Shown: positions 49,601 through 62,671 of the stretch, one piece after another
How the letters are laid out: each line of letters opens with the position of its first letter
Numbering within the stretch: the first letter of the stretch is position 1
Source: Kryptolebias marmoratus
Taxonomy: Eukaryota > Chordata > Actinopteri > Cyprinodontiformes > Rivulidae
Assembly: GCF_001649575.2 (NCBI RefSeq)
Contig: NC_051431.1
Span: 11,730,240 to 11,794,239, forward strand
Length of the DNA stretch: 64,000 bases
Direction of reading: 5' to 3'
Program-made: the position numbers and the translations under genes
The notes under the pieces: model-generated
What the model saw: only the letters and a program-made list of their open reading frames with translations
Told to the model about the DNA's origin: nothing
Database searches by the model: none

Positions 49601-52600
49601 ATGAAAGACATGGACATTTTTAAGAGTACCTCCGGTAGGTGTAAAGCTCATTTATGTGGTGTTTTGTGTAAACTGACCGTATCCTCAGACGTGTGGTTTG
49701 TCATCGCAGAGGAGCCAACACCCAGTCCGGGGATGAGCGCACTCCTGCCGGGCTCCCCTCCACACCGCTCCCCCTACAGCCCGGACTTCGGTGAGCGTCG
49801 TTTTCTCTTAGTTTCACACTCAAAATACACAAAGAAACACATTGCTGATCGTCAACACTTGTGTCCCGAGTAAACCTCGATCCAAAGCAGAAATAAATTC
49901 TCACTAGTGTGCAACAAATCTTTTTAAAAAACGAAAACAAACATCTGAAAGTGACAAACGTCATCCTTTAAAAATGTTATAGCATAGAATCTACACCAAG
50001 TTTTATTATTTTGTCGCATATTTGACAGCATGAATATAAAAAGATTCAAAATGGTTTGCGAAATTGGCGAATTTCCCCTGGTTTGCATATTCAGATTGCT
50101 CCATTTGTTCACAGTTTAAAACCTAAATAGATGCAGCCATCAGGGAGTAAGAGTTAAATTTTTTTCCTGTCGTTTTGAAAAGCTGAAAAGTGTGGCGCTC
50201 GGAGCTATAAAGTCAGTCTTCGAGTTGCTTTGTTTACACGAGCTCACGAGCAAATCATTCACTCTCCCTCCTGAGGGTTGTTTGGGATCCTGGTCCAGCT
50301 CTGGTCAGTTTCGCCTGATTCCCACCTCCACGCCGGCGAGCAAAACGCTTCTCACCTGGGACAGGTTAACCAGGACCCTCAGGGGGGAGAGGAGGGGAGG
50401 GAGAGCGATTTGCAAGTGAGTTCAGCTAAACGGAGCAACTCACTTTGCTTTTTTTTTTTGTTTTTTTAGTTTGAATTGAGGAAGCTCCTCGTGTGAGAAG
50501 CTTAACATCTTCGAAAAGAACAATAAAGGAAGTTCAGTCGCCGTGAAAAAGAAACAAACAAATTAGAAAAACTGGGCGTCTACGCCAACAGAATGCAAAT
50601 ATTCAAAATGAGTCAAAAAGTATTTGCAATGTTGTTGTTGACATGAAGACTTCACGGCTGCTTTGTTTACATTTCTACATCAGGAAACGAGTTAGTGACA
50701 CGTCAGACACAGCCGACCACAGCCACCTCTCCAGATCAGACCGCTGGGTGTATTTACCTGCTGGTAACCGTAGCAACGGTGCAGGTTAAACTTCAGTGGT
50801 GAATCTAACCTAGTTTACCGGCGGCGTGTGTAGTGAGGCGGGATGAATGTAAACCCAAACAAAAGCAGCCTCTGAGGTTTTGTTGTTTTTGTTTTAAGCC
50901 TCTGTGCTTCGATGCAAACTACTCATCAAAATATCGATAATAAAGGTTTGACTTCATTAACATGTCTAAAGTTTTTAATTTGTGAAACGGTCTAAAATAA
51001 ACGTATGTGGCCTATAAACCTATCGTGCCTAATTTGAATATTACAGCTCTCAGCCATTTTGAACACAGCGTGAGCCTGTTCGTTTTTCTTTGTGCAGATA
51101 TAATTGAAGAAATAATCAAGGAGCAGAGCAGGCTTCCCCTCCCCGGACCTCCTCCTCCTCCTCCTGACCCGTTCAGCCTGACCCCCGTCAGGCAGAACCA
51201 CAGGAACGTCCAGCAGAACCCGTCCTCCACCTCTAACCCTGTGCTGATGGCAAGAGGCACTTCGTGTAAGGTGAGGCTGCTTTGAGGCGATGATTGTTTA
51301 AAAACTGTAATTAAGAAAGTCAGTTTGGGGCAAATTAGGTGCTATATTATTAACATGGGACACATCAGCTGAATAAAATCAAACTGTGGGCTTTAATTGT
51401 AAATTAAAAATCAAAAAATTCCCCTCCATTGGTCTAGATTTGTCTCCCGTTTGTTGCATTCTCTTTTTTATTATGAGCCATCATTTTATAATTCTTTGTT
51501 TATTTTGTTTCCTTTGTGTTTATTATACATGATGGGCATAATAAACAGCCATGGATAGTGATATAAATGTAAAGAAGTTTATGCTTAAAGGTAATACTTT
51601 TGTTATTAAAATGACTCAGCAGGTAATTTAGCTGGATCAGGTTAAGTAAAGTCAATTAACCCTGAATACAGCGATTAAGGAAATTCGGGCTTTTTACTCT
51701 TACGCTGTAAGGGCTTTTCCCAGCTTCTCCGTATTCAATTAAAATGCTGAAACACACTCAAACTAACAAGTGAACGTTGGATTACCTGAGTAATGTTAGC
51801 CTTATAAACATCTGGTCCGAGATCTTCTGACGTGAAGACTAGCCTCTGTCTCACCTGAGGCTTTTTGTTGCTTTTTAACCGTTTTGATGTGCGGTTTTAA
51901 AAGCATTGTTGTGTTTTTGAGCATGTTTTGACAACACAAACACCTAAACTATCATTATTGGCGCTGGAGTTATGAGTCTGCCGCCTTTAATCTCGTCAGA
52001 GAGGACGCCCGTGTTCGTTTTTCAGCGACTGCAGGCGGTTGGAGGTTTTGTTGTCGCGCAGAGCAGCAGCTGGTCAGACTCTTAGCAGAAAACACGTGGT
52101 TTCCAGGCAGCGCTGAGATCAGAGGTGTTGTAACCCGATAAGACGGCGGTGATGAAGCAGCCTGCACAGACAGGTCGAACTGAAGGGCAACACAACGCAG
52201 GTTCACCCTCTGATAACTCACCCGGTTTGACACTGTTGTGTGTAAATGCAGCTTTTTTTGTTTTTTTTTACACAAAGCTTGGGATACTCTCTCCCAGCAT
52301 GCTTTTCTGAGAGGAGGAGGAGGACATTGTCTTGGAGAGTGTAACCTGACTCCCGCTTTCAGTTTTCTGCCCTTTCCTGTTTACAAGCCAAGCCCACCAG
52401 AGGTTGAAGGTCGCCGCTTTTTTTTTTCTTCTTCTTCTTCCCCGCGTCGCTTCTGCTATTGGCTGGTTAACGACAAGCTGAAGGCGACTTCCTGTTTCTT
52501 CTTCTCTGACTGCCAGGCCTTTTGTTTGGGTCCAGTGTTTTACGATGAAGAGGTACTCCCCGCGTGGACGTCTGCGGCCTGATGGGATGTTGTAAACGAT

Positions 52601-55600
52601 GATCTCATGCTTGAGGCGTTGCTCGGATCTCTGGAGCGTCTCTTTAATCTGATTAAGGCCTCACAGCAGAGTCGGCTTCCTTAACTCTTTGTTCCCTGCA
52701 GGTATGATCGTACGTATTCTGTTCAAATCAAACTTGAGTTGTCGGTGTCTTCTCTTATATTGAGAACCCACCAGGGGCTCAGGAGTCAATCAAGAGAATG
52801 AAACGAAAAAAGGAGCGAAAAGAAAGTTATTGAGCGCGAGTGGGAGCGGAAAAGCTTGGTGGTCTGTGGTGTAACGACAAAAATAACACAATCAGATGAA
52901 AGAAGAGGGGCTGAAGAGCACATGTACGAAAAAGAAAGTCAGTTTGACTTTTAGGTTTCACTGCAGTAGTTGCTATAATAGTTCTGCTGCTTGACTGTGC
53001 TTTTCATTTTCTCTGATTGTACGTTGATGCTGTTTCACAGTGAGCGAAGAATATTTATTTTTCTATCTACACAATTGTTTTCTACAAACTGAAAACACAC
53101 AAAATGTGTAAGAACTGAAGTTTTTCCTGATTTGTCTAAACTTGCGCACCGATTTTAGTTTTGTCGGCCAATTCCGATTGACGGTTTTTGTACAGCTCTG
53201 ACCTGTAAATTCAGATTTCTCTTAGAACAATAATTAACAGAATATATATGTTTTCCTGTTGTTAAAATTTGGACTTTATTAATAATAAACCCTTTCTCCA
53301 GGGTACTGAACAGAGGAGTTTGTACAAATAAAACCCAACTTTAAAGAATTACAGTACATCTGCTCAGATTAGTCCTTCTCAACATCTTTTACAATAAAAT
53401 ATCTGATTTAATATGAAATATTAGACTAAGTTCTTCATTCATTTTGTTGCAACTACACTTTGTAATCCTAAGTGGCTCAGTAGGAAGTCGGCTGGACTTG
53501 TCTTGTTTCTTGAAGACGTTTCACCATAAACCTGGGAATCCCGACCCGCAGTCTGAGCAGAAGACGCCGTTTGGATGAGAGGTGAAACGTCCCGAAGAAA
53601 CAAGACAAGTCGACCTGTTGTCTTCTGTTGACCCACTCAGGACCGTCGCCTCCTGGATGACTGAGACCTGCGCCAACGTACGCTTCGTCATTTAACAAGC
53701 CGTTATTTATTAATTATGAATATTTAGATCAGAGGTAACATTGCATTGTGTCTGTTCGTGTGCTGTCAGGTATTGATTGATGCTGACATGTTCAAACTGT
53801 CTTTAACGTCTTTTATTGGCGTTTTAGCTTGATTAGCATTGCTAACTGGGGGCAGGTTTGATCCAGTGGTTGGGTGGTTGCCTTCTAACTGGAAGATTGG
53901 GAGTTCAATTCCCCAACCCTGCAGTGGGCAACATAATTGTTGCTGTATAAGTGAGAATAAATGTAAATATATAATAGAAAGCCCTGGATGAGGGTGCGTG
54001 TGAATGGGGAATTGAGAAGTGCATTACAGAAACTGGGTGAGGCTAAAAATACTCTTTATAAGTGCGGACTATTTGGTTGTTTTTTACCCGTAACAGCAGC
54101 TTCTGTGTTATTTCCAAGTTAGTCTATACCCCCTTTATTATTTTTTTTGGCTCAAAGTTTTCCAGCAGGTTTCTAATGTTTCCAAATCCAGCAGATGGTG
54201 ACGGATGGAGGTTGTAAGATTAAACAGAGCAACTTTTCTGCCATCCGTTCTTCCTGTGGCATGCTGTCTGCTTTACTCTCAATTTAAGTGCTTAAACTGG
54301 GACCCTCAGCCTTCATGACCAGCAGACATATCGTCCACAGAGACTGAGTCTGTGCGACCCGTAGCCTCAGTTTTCTGTTCTTAGCTGATATGAGCAGCAC
54401 CAGGTGTTGGTTTCTGCTGCTGTAACCCATCTTAGTGGTAATTTCAGCTTTTTCTGTCATCTCCAACCACTCTGCCCACTCTCCTCTGACGTCAGCAAGA
54501 CATTTTCGTCCACGCAGCTGCCGCTCGCTGGATGCTTTCTCTTTTTTCGGACCATTCTCTGCAAACCCCAGAGATGGTTGTGCATGAAAAATCCCAGTAG
54601 ATCCACAGTTTCTGAAAGACTCAGACCAGCCACCCAACAACCGAGTCGCTTAAATCCTCTTTCTTCCTCGTTCTGATGCTCGTTTTGAACTTCAGCGAGT
54701 CGTCTTCTCCACTAGAAGCAGAAATTCACTGAGTTGCTGCCGTGGGATTGGCTGATTCGCTATTTGTCTTAATGAGCAATTGAACAGTTGAGTGCATATT
54801 TTCTTTATGTAGCTGTTTCTTTTGACTTTCTTTCTGACTGCTTCCTACACACCTACACACCAATGACATGCTGATTAGCAGCTCAGCTATGGTGCGTTCA
54901 CTGACCGGAGGGGAGGGGGGAAAGCCAGCCATCAGTCAAGCTGAAAACTTTTCTCCATGAACTTTTTTTAGTGTGGTAGGTTTCTAAGCACCTCTCCTTT
55001 CTCACAACATAACCGAGGTGGTGGTTAACAGTTCTGCACAAATCTGCTTTGTGCCGTTTGGTACTTTCTCCTGTTACTTTTTTTTTATGAGAGCTGGAAA
55101 AAACAGTTTAAATGAAACAAACGTGACCAGCTAAACGAGCCGAAACATGACTTGAAACCCCAGCTATTCACAGGCCACAGAGTTCAACTCGATAACGGTG
55201 AATTCTTTTTAAGTTAGCGATTAAACTTTGTAAATAAATCGACTTATAAAGCTGCACTAAGGTCAAACACTCAAATTAACGACCACAGAACTGTGCGTTA
55301 AAGCTTGATGGCAGTCCTCTTTTTTTTTTTTTTTTCTTTTGAAATCACAAGAGCTCCAAAATTTTAAAAGAAAGTTGCTGGAAATTTTGCCCCGAAGTAA
55401 TATGAGGAAATCCTGAGTCAGGAAATTGACCTAATATTAGTCAGGCTGAAATTTCTGGTTAAAGTTTGTTAAGAAAACTTGTGGTCAGAGTCAACAATGT
55501 GGTTGCAAAAACCCAGAGAGTGTTGAAACAAAGAAGGAAGATATCGTCTTAGGATTAATGTTTTGGGGTTTTTTTTCTGTCTCTTCCAGTTTTCATGTTT

Positions 55601-58600
55601 TTGAGACTGTTTAAGTTGAAAGCGAATTAATTAAACGTATGGTTTCCCCCTCCCCACAGCCCAACTTCCTGTTACAGCAGCGGCGAGTTAGCGCCTCCAA
55701 ACAGATGTCGTCGACCCATCCGTCCCACGTCAGCTCCTCTGGCCGAGGCCTGGGCTCCTCGTGTTCGCTGCCCCAGAAAGGTCCGGTCTCCTCTCAGAGC
55801 CAAGGCGACACGGACCTGCTGGAGAAGTTCCTGGAAAAGCCCCGGCTGGTGGTGGTGGAGGAGCCCAAGGACAGGGGCATGAGGTTTCGGTATGAGTGCG
55901 AGGGGCGCTCGGCCGGCAGCATCATGGGGGTGTCCAGCACCGACAACAACAAGACCCAGCCCACCGTAGAGGTACGCGTTTGGTTTTGGTTTCGGGGAGT
56001 TTTCATCTCGCAGACGGTTAGGAAGGTTTTAACCACAAGCTGATCGTGTTTGATGTGTACCCCTGAACAGAGACGGGCGCAAAAAAACAAAAAGCGTGGG
56101 GCTGAGAGGATGTGGGCTGAAAGAATCAATTAGAAAGTCCCCACAAATCCCAGCCCTCAACACTCAGGGTTCATCCCCTGTTTCTGTACTAACAAACACT
56201 CAATCATGTGCTTGTTTTACTTTAGATTAACCTAACTTCATAATACTTTAACATATTTGTGTTTGAATTAGATAAAATTGCTTCTTTATGTCATTTTAAA
56301 TTGTGCATTTTGTTTTACAGTGAAGCCCAACAAGATATTAAAATAAAATCAACTATTATTAAATGTTGTTACAGTTGTGTTATGGCCATTTTCATTCTGA
56401 GAAATAATAATGAAATAACAGTAAAACAGAATAAAAACGACACATTACACTACACAACATTTAGCTCAAAAACAGAATAACTGAATCGACAGATTATTAG
56501 GATTTGAGCTAAAAATGAAACTGTTTTAATTAAGCCAGCATCTGTTTCACTAATTGACAGTTTAGATCATCTTCAGGCACGTTTGCTGTTAAGATAATTA
56601 ATAATTCATGACGGTACATGAATTAGGTGTTGGGCTTCTATTAAAAAGAGAAATAACCAGTGCAGCCTTTTTAGGAACTTGTTATAAATAAAATAAGCAG
56701 CTTATCTGAGTTGATTTTTTTTATGCTGAATTGCAGCTCAGCCTAAGTTTCTGCTGCATGTTTTCCTTTCTTGTTTCCTTTCATATTCTTGTTTTGTTGC
56801 GTTTCTCACGCTCACCGGTGAGCGACGTAAATTTAGCGAGGACAAAGTCGAGTTTTCTGCCCTCCTTTCTGATTTTCCTTCATGTATTTTTCTCGTCCTG
56901 TTCACTCGTTCAGATTCAGGGTCCCATTGACTGCATAAAGAAGGTCAGCATCACCGTTTCCTTGGTAACCAAGGACCTCCCGCACCGGCCTCACCCCCAC
57001 TGCCTTGTGGGTAAAGACTGCCCCCCTGACTCTGGCATCTGTGTGGTTTCATTCAATCCCAATAACAACCGGCGTCACGGGTAACCAGCTGTTTAATTTC
57101 TGTCAAACACGAATCTTACTTCATCATTTCAACACAAATTGTTCAACATAAAAGTATTTTTATGTTTTTTGACGCGCAGCTTTGCCAATCTTGGCATTCA
57201 GTGTGTGAGGAGGAAGGAGCTGGACGTCTCGCTTCAGAAGAGGAAAAGCCGCAATATAGACCCATTTCAAAGTGAGCTGAACACACACACACACACACAC
57301 ACACACAAATACAGTTTACATGTGTGACTGATCGATCCGACACCCCCTGCCTGACGTCCGTCTCCTCCTCTCCTTCAGCCGGTTTCACTAAGGGCATCGA
57401 AGACATAGACATGAACTCGGTTCGTCTGTGTTTTCAGTGCGAGCTCGAGTGGGAGGATGGCAGGAAAGACTTCCTGAGCCCGATCGTCTCCAAACCGATT
57501 TATGACAAAAGTAAGGGATTGCATAACACTTCCTGATAGCTCCCGGTCACAGTAGAACCAACCACACGCACCAAAGCTATTATTCAACTTCCTGATTCTC
57601 ATGCCCTGTCTTTTTTTATTTATTTTTTCCTTAAAGAGGCCACAACGACATCAGAGCTGAAGATCTGCAATTTGAATCTGTGTCGAGGGTCCTGCCGGGG
57701 CAAGACTGAGGTCTACATGCTCTGTGACAAAGTGCAGAAAGGTAAAACTTCCAGCGGAGATGCTTAAAAGTTCACACACTCTGTACACAAATACCTGAGC
57801 TTCAGGTATCTGACACACACACCCCGCAGACACACAAACGCGTCGTTCTTTTCTGTCGTCAGAGTTATTTAACGATGCTGGAGTTTTTGTTTGAGTTGAC
57901 ACAAAGGACAGATCTACCAGCAGGGTTTCTGTTGAAAAAGCAGAGTGTCTTTAGTTGAATGTAATTCCTCTTTATTGCGGCACTTCTGTGTTTTGCCTCC
58001 AAAAAAACAAAAAACAAAACTGTTTTCCAGTCTTCACCTGATACCACTTCTAGATAAACTCTGGTGCCTTTTTAGGCGTGTTTATTGGTGCCTAAGATTA
58101 GTTTAATAATAAAAAAACTAACATTTTTACAGAAGTCATAGCCTTTTACGTGTTTTACTAATCTGAAGACTATTAGAACCAACATCGCCAGTGTTTACTG
58201 TTTTAACAGTGTTTGCATTAAAACTGTTTGTCGATTAGGAATGTATTATCTGTAATTTGGATTATTTGTTACACTAAGATGTAGGCAGGGTTAATGTGAC
58301 AGGAACCAGAGGGTTGTTCTGGTAATTTGTGATTTTTAAGACTTGATGAAGAGTAGAATGAGCCAATGGTGTCCAATCCTGGTCCTGGAGGGCCACCGTC
58401 CTGCAGGTTTTAGATGTTTCTCTGCTGTGATGCACCTGATTTGAATGACTGAGAGATTAACAGGCTGCTGCAGAACTTGATGACCTGCTGAAAATCAGGG
58501 AAACAACTGAAACATGCAGGATGGTGGCCCTCCAGGACCAGGATTGGTCACCACTGAAATAAGTCCCTCTGCTTTTTGTCTTTTATCTTATTGTTCAGAA

Positions 58601-61600
58601 ATTGACACAGAAATGGATACTTGTTCAAACTGAGAAGAAGTCTTGTCGCTTTTGTTCAAACCTGCTGGAATTCCCTCTTTTTATTTTATTATTTATAATA
58701 GCACGATTCTGTACTCTTTCTGCCAACCCACAGATGACATAGAGATCCTGTTCAAGCGAGGAACGTGGAAGGCGAACGGAGAGTTTGCCCAGACGGACGT
58801 GCACCGACAGATAGCCATCGTGTTTAAAACGCCGCCCTACCAGGACCAGAACCTCATCCAGGAGGTCGACGTCGACGTCGTCCTGCGTCGCATCTCGGAC
58901 CAGATGGAGAGCGAGCCGGTCCCCTTCACGTACCTGCCGCACATCCTGGGTCAGTCAGGACCGGACTGCTGGTCGAACGGGTGGAGGTGACTCTGCAGCC
59001 GCAGGAGATTAATCCGTGTGTCTGAACTCTTCATATTTCAGATCCATATGAGGTGATGGAGAAGAAAAGGTCCACAATAAAGAGAGACATCAGCACCACG
59101 GAGATGTCCTGTGTAACAGGTGACTTTCATTTTGTTTTTCTTTTTCCCGGTGACAACAACTCTGTTACTCCGTCACATGAAAGCTGAGCGGCCCGTACAT
59201 TCCTGATAATGATGCAGGAACCACAGGCGTTACCGGAGCCATTTTACTGGAGCCTCTGCCCCAATATAAGTTTTCTTGATCACGCATCAGAAACTTATTG
59301 GCATCTTCACAAAACAATTTCAGCATAAAGAGAATTCGGCATTCTGTGCTGAAACATTTTTAAAACTATCATCATATTCATCATCCCTTTCTATTTATCT
59401 GAAGGTTTTTGTGATGGAGGGAAACGGGGATAATAAGGGTACTTGCAGGGATAATTACAGGGTACATACACGGTTCTTACGGTGTAATTCCAGAGAACTT
59501 ACGGCTGTGCACACCGGTTATTTACCAGGGTACACGAAGGGCAATTACTGGATATTTACACAGTATATATGAGGGTACATACAGGGTAATTACATGTTAT
59601 TTATGGGGTTACTTGCATGGTAATTACAGGGTACTTAATGGGTTCGCCGCCTACAATAAACAATAAAAAATCCCCAGTTATTTCTGTCAGTTCTAGTTTC
59701 GGCGAATTCAGACAACCACATCCTCAATAATGACAAAAAGGAATACCACTGATTGCTTGGATGTTTTAACTACTTTTAACAGAAAAAAGAAAAAAGCAAA
59801 ACAACAAATTTAGCTGCAATCTGTTTTTATTTTTTGCTAAAGTTAAGTTTTTAAACACAAAACAGTAAAATCTTACTGCAGTAATGTAAAAACAAACATA
59901 TCCTTTATTACATTTCTTTAATGCATTAAAAGTTAAAAGTAGACGTTTGACTCTTATTCAGCTGTTGAATTGTCTGAGCAATCTGTTAACCTTTTTATAT
60001 AATTTTCTAATGATAGCTCATTTTTAAAAAGCTACTTTAAATCTTGAAATACAAAGAGGTGAAAATTAGAGTCAAATTAAAGCATAAAGCATAGTTCAGA
60101 TATTTTAAAGTGGGGTTTTGTGGATTTTTTTCTGTATGTAAAAGCTGTTTGATGAACTTCGGTTTGAAGAAATAAGTTATTTGTGACCAGACTGACGAGC
60201 TAACGGCTAGTCTGAGTGGAGCAGAGACCAAAGAGGATACCTGGCGTCTTGAAACGACTCCAATCTCAAAAAAATCTCATAAGTAGATTGGTGCTAATAC
60301 CTGTAGTAACTTATAAGCTGTTAAAGTGCTGCAGATAAAGAACAGGTCTGTTTAAGCAGCAACAATGAAGACATAATAATGTAAAATTGATCATTTTTAA
60401 AGGTCAGCAACGCTGTGACTTGTTGCACCTCAACACATGCTGAAGAAAAACCTGAAAACACAAGCGTGATCTCAGGTTTACACCCTGTAATCTAAAAATT
60501 CGCTATCAGAAACCGAAAGGCTCCTTTTAGCCAAACATTAACCCGTATCTGTCTCATTCAGCCGTGACAGCGAGCCAGCTGGCACAACAAGAACCAGATC
60601 ACGGATTTATGTTTTTACGCCTGTGATACAAGTCATACCTGAGAAATGATTCATCGGGTTTAATAATTCACTGACATTCGAGTTCGACTTCAGGCGTTTT
60701 AGAACCGTTCTGTAACAAGTTTTCTCCTCCTGCCCTCGTATGATGACCGAGGTCACGTGGCGGTGTGACATTTTTATCAAAACTGCCCAAACTGACTGTG
60801 GGAACAAACAGAAACACGATTTGAAGAAGTAATAAACAGACACGCATGCCGTTCATGTGACATGTTACGTAAGGGTGACTTTTTCTTCGCATGGGTTTCT
60901 GCCTGAAGTTTGAATATTCTAACAAGTTCCCTACTTTAACAAAACTGCAAATATAGACGTCAGAAAAACCCCAGTTTCTGTAACAAACGTCAGCATTAGT
61001 GTCATGAAGGAGCTCTTAGCACCAAAGATTTACAGCAGGTCTGCTCCTCACCGTCATTTAAAGATCTCATATAATGAAAATGACTAAATAACTGTCGACT
61101 ATGCTCCTAAAAATAGAAAAAGAACAACAAAATGCAAATTAACATGTGTCATAAAAGATAATGATTGTGATCGAAGCACAAATGATTACTCTAAACCCCG
61201 CCTTCAGGAATTAATTTAGTCTTACCTAAAACTCCGATGTTAGTCGTTTTTTTTTTTTTAAACTTGAAAATATGAAACATTGTTCAGCATCTTTAGAAAG
61301 ATGAAGAAGAAAAACAAATGATATCTATTTACAACAGCAGAAGTTTAAAGAATTAAAGAGGATTCCCTCGGATTTAGTTTGTGGTTCTGTTGATAGATAT
61401 TGAATAATTTTAATGTTCCTCCTGAACTACATCTATCAAATCTATCTGGTGTGTGCTAATGTTAACAATAAACTGACAGATGAGTGCATGTTTCTGTGTT
61501 TTTAAGTTCTGTAGTTATTAGCTGTTTGTGAACCAGTTAGTCTTTCTGACAGACTCGGGATTATTTTCTCTGACACAATCCGTTTTCTTCTCCTCCAGAG

Positions 61601-61954
61601 ACCTTCGCCCCCCGTTTCCTCCCGCCTCCGAACGAGAACCAGCAACACGTTCCGATGGAGAAGTACCCGCAGGACTCCGGCACCTTGGAGGAGAACCTCA
61701 TCAACCAGCTGCTGGAGATCCCCGAGTTCCTGAGCGTCCTGTCCGACCCGAACTTGCCCTGCAGCCTGGGGCTCGACACGAACCCCGCCTTCCTTGGCAC
61801 GGACATGAGCGTCAACGCGAACTTTGGCATGTACGCGCCGGACGTTTCCCAGTTCAACGACATCCAGTTCAACATGCTCGTCAACGAGAACCAGAACCCA
61901 CAGGCGGAGCCGCAGGACAGCATGATGCAGGTGAAAACCGAAGAGGAGCTATGA
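49601..61954 (+). CDS. relb: RelB, NF-kappaB family transcription factor
   Basis: Rel-family subunit of the non-canonical NF-kappaB pathway; pairs with p52 or p50. Eleven exons: 49601-49634, 49710-49790, 51098-51270, 55660-55971, 56914-57080, 57180-57271, 57379-57510, 57637-57741, 58734-58949, 59042-59119, 61599-61954; exact phasing, 581 aa (human 579). The N-terminal [10 protein letters not shown] resembles the RelB leucine-zipper segment EIIDEYIKEN. The Rel homology domain starts near residue 157; its DNA loop [14 protein letters not shown] has the Glu typical of RelB (RelA and c-Rel have Lys). Then come [30 protein letters not shown], and the dimerisation domain with [41 protein letters not shown] [16 protein letters not shown] and PFTYLPHI. 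Basic EKKRSTIKR (about 444-452) is the probable nuclear signal. Exon 11 is an acidic Leu-rich activation region ending KTEEEL. Adjacency to clptm1 supports RELB. An upstream in-frame ATG at 49451 is open, but MKDMD at 49601 is preferred. Confidence 0.94.
53495..53611. repeat. Fold-back repeat with the GATGAGAGGTGAAACGTC motif
   Basis: In relb intron 3. Arms at 53495-53525 and 53581-53611 are imperfect reverse complements. The right side carries TTGGATGAGAGGTGAAACGT, a motif widespread in fish and amphibian retroelement ends. Confidence 0.75.
53850..54070 (+). mobile_element. SINE-like element
   Basis: In relb intron 3. A tRNA-like head with B-box-like GAGTTCAATTCCCC is followed by 'ccctgcagtgggcaacataa' and ends 'ctctttataagtgcgg', as in fish tRNA-derived SINEs. 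Confidence 0.6.
54280..54790 (+). repeat. Interspersed repeat of fish type
   Basis: In relb intron 3. Blocks 'cgcttaaatcctctttcttc', 'ctgatgctcgttttgaactt' and 'gggattggctgattcgctat' match, in order, a common fish DNA repeat whose class I do not know. Frames across it are not genes. Confidence 0.55.
57281..57306. repeat. (CA)n microsatellite
   Basis: About 13 CA units, 10 bases after the donor of relb exon 6, in a very short intron (107 bases). Confidence 0.9.
58360..58560. mobile_element. Palindromic MITE-like repeat, copy 2
   Basis: In relb intron 8. The left end 'ccaatcctggtcctggaggg' and right end 'cctccaggaccaggattggt' are reverse complements, with further internal mirror blocks ('gcaggttttagatgtttctc' and 'gaaacaactgaaacatgcag'). 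It is the same family as 27165-27385. Confidence 0.75.
59430..59645 (+). repeat. Degenerate minisatellite, unit about 20-22 bases
   Basis: In relb intron 10. Units of the form 'acagggtaattacagggtac' recur about ten times with drift ('gggataattacagggtacat', 'gggtaattacatgttattta', 'atggtaattacagggtactt'). Confidence 0.75.
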
Positions 61955-62665
61955 GGCCGTGGCAGTCGGGACCAAACTTCATCGTCTGAAACAGTTAGCT
62001 TTAGTTTTAAACCAATTCTTCACACGCAAGGAAACCAGTCGACACAGATCCTAACCAAACTAGTCTTTAGCGCCAGCTGCTTGCTCCGGGTGACGTAGTT
62101 TCACACTTATCCTATTTTATTAACCCCGTGAATTCCCTAAAAAGCCTTGCTGGTCGAGGCTAAACCAACCAGGAGCTGGTTAACCCTGCCTAAAACAAAC
62201 AGTCCTAGAAATGCTGCAAGCATTAATTTAAAAAAGAAAAATGGGATTCAGTCAGCTGGCAACTAAAAGGAGAACTTGTGAACTTGTGTTCTGGACCTGG
62301 GAACCATAAACTGCTGCTTGTAGTGAATCCTTGGTGAGGGACGAGGCGTATAAAGTCTGTTTTGTGTGCTTTTGCTTGATTTTGGGGAAGACAAAACGCC
62401 TTCCTGCTAGAAGTCGTTAGCAGCATGACTTGCAATCAGAAAAGTCACGTGAGCAGCACTTTTTGTGTCCAGCCTTCGTTGTTGTTGTTTCAGGCCGATG
62501 TCGCGCTCCTTTTGATGATGCATTTAATTGTACCAGAAACTGCCCCTCCTTCTATTCTTGGCTGTTTGTCGTTCTGCAGTTTCGCTCTCGTGTGTTCAAA
62601 CTATCACTCTCTTCTTGTCACATGCCCACCTCTGCCCTCGTGCTGTACTGTAAATATGTCGAAGA

Positions 62666-62671
62666 AATAAA
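62666..62671 (+). terminator. relb: relb poly(A) signal AATAAA
   Basis: AATAAA 712 bases after the relb stop codon, followed within 30 bases by a GT-rich stretch. A well-formed poly(A) site. Confidence 0.7.

Noticed and set aside
49601..61954. relb being RelA or c-Rel
   Set aside because: The DNA loop reads YECEG rather than YKCEG, the N-terminus has the RelB-like DIIEEIIKE segment, and clptm1 is adjacent as in human RELB.
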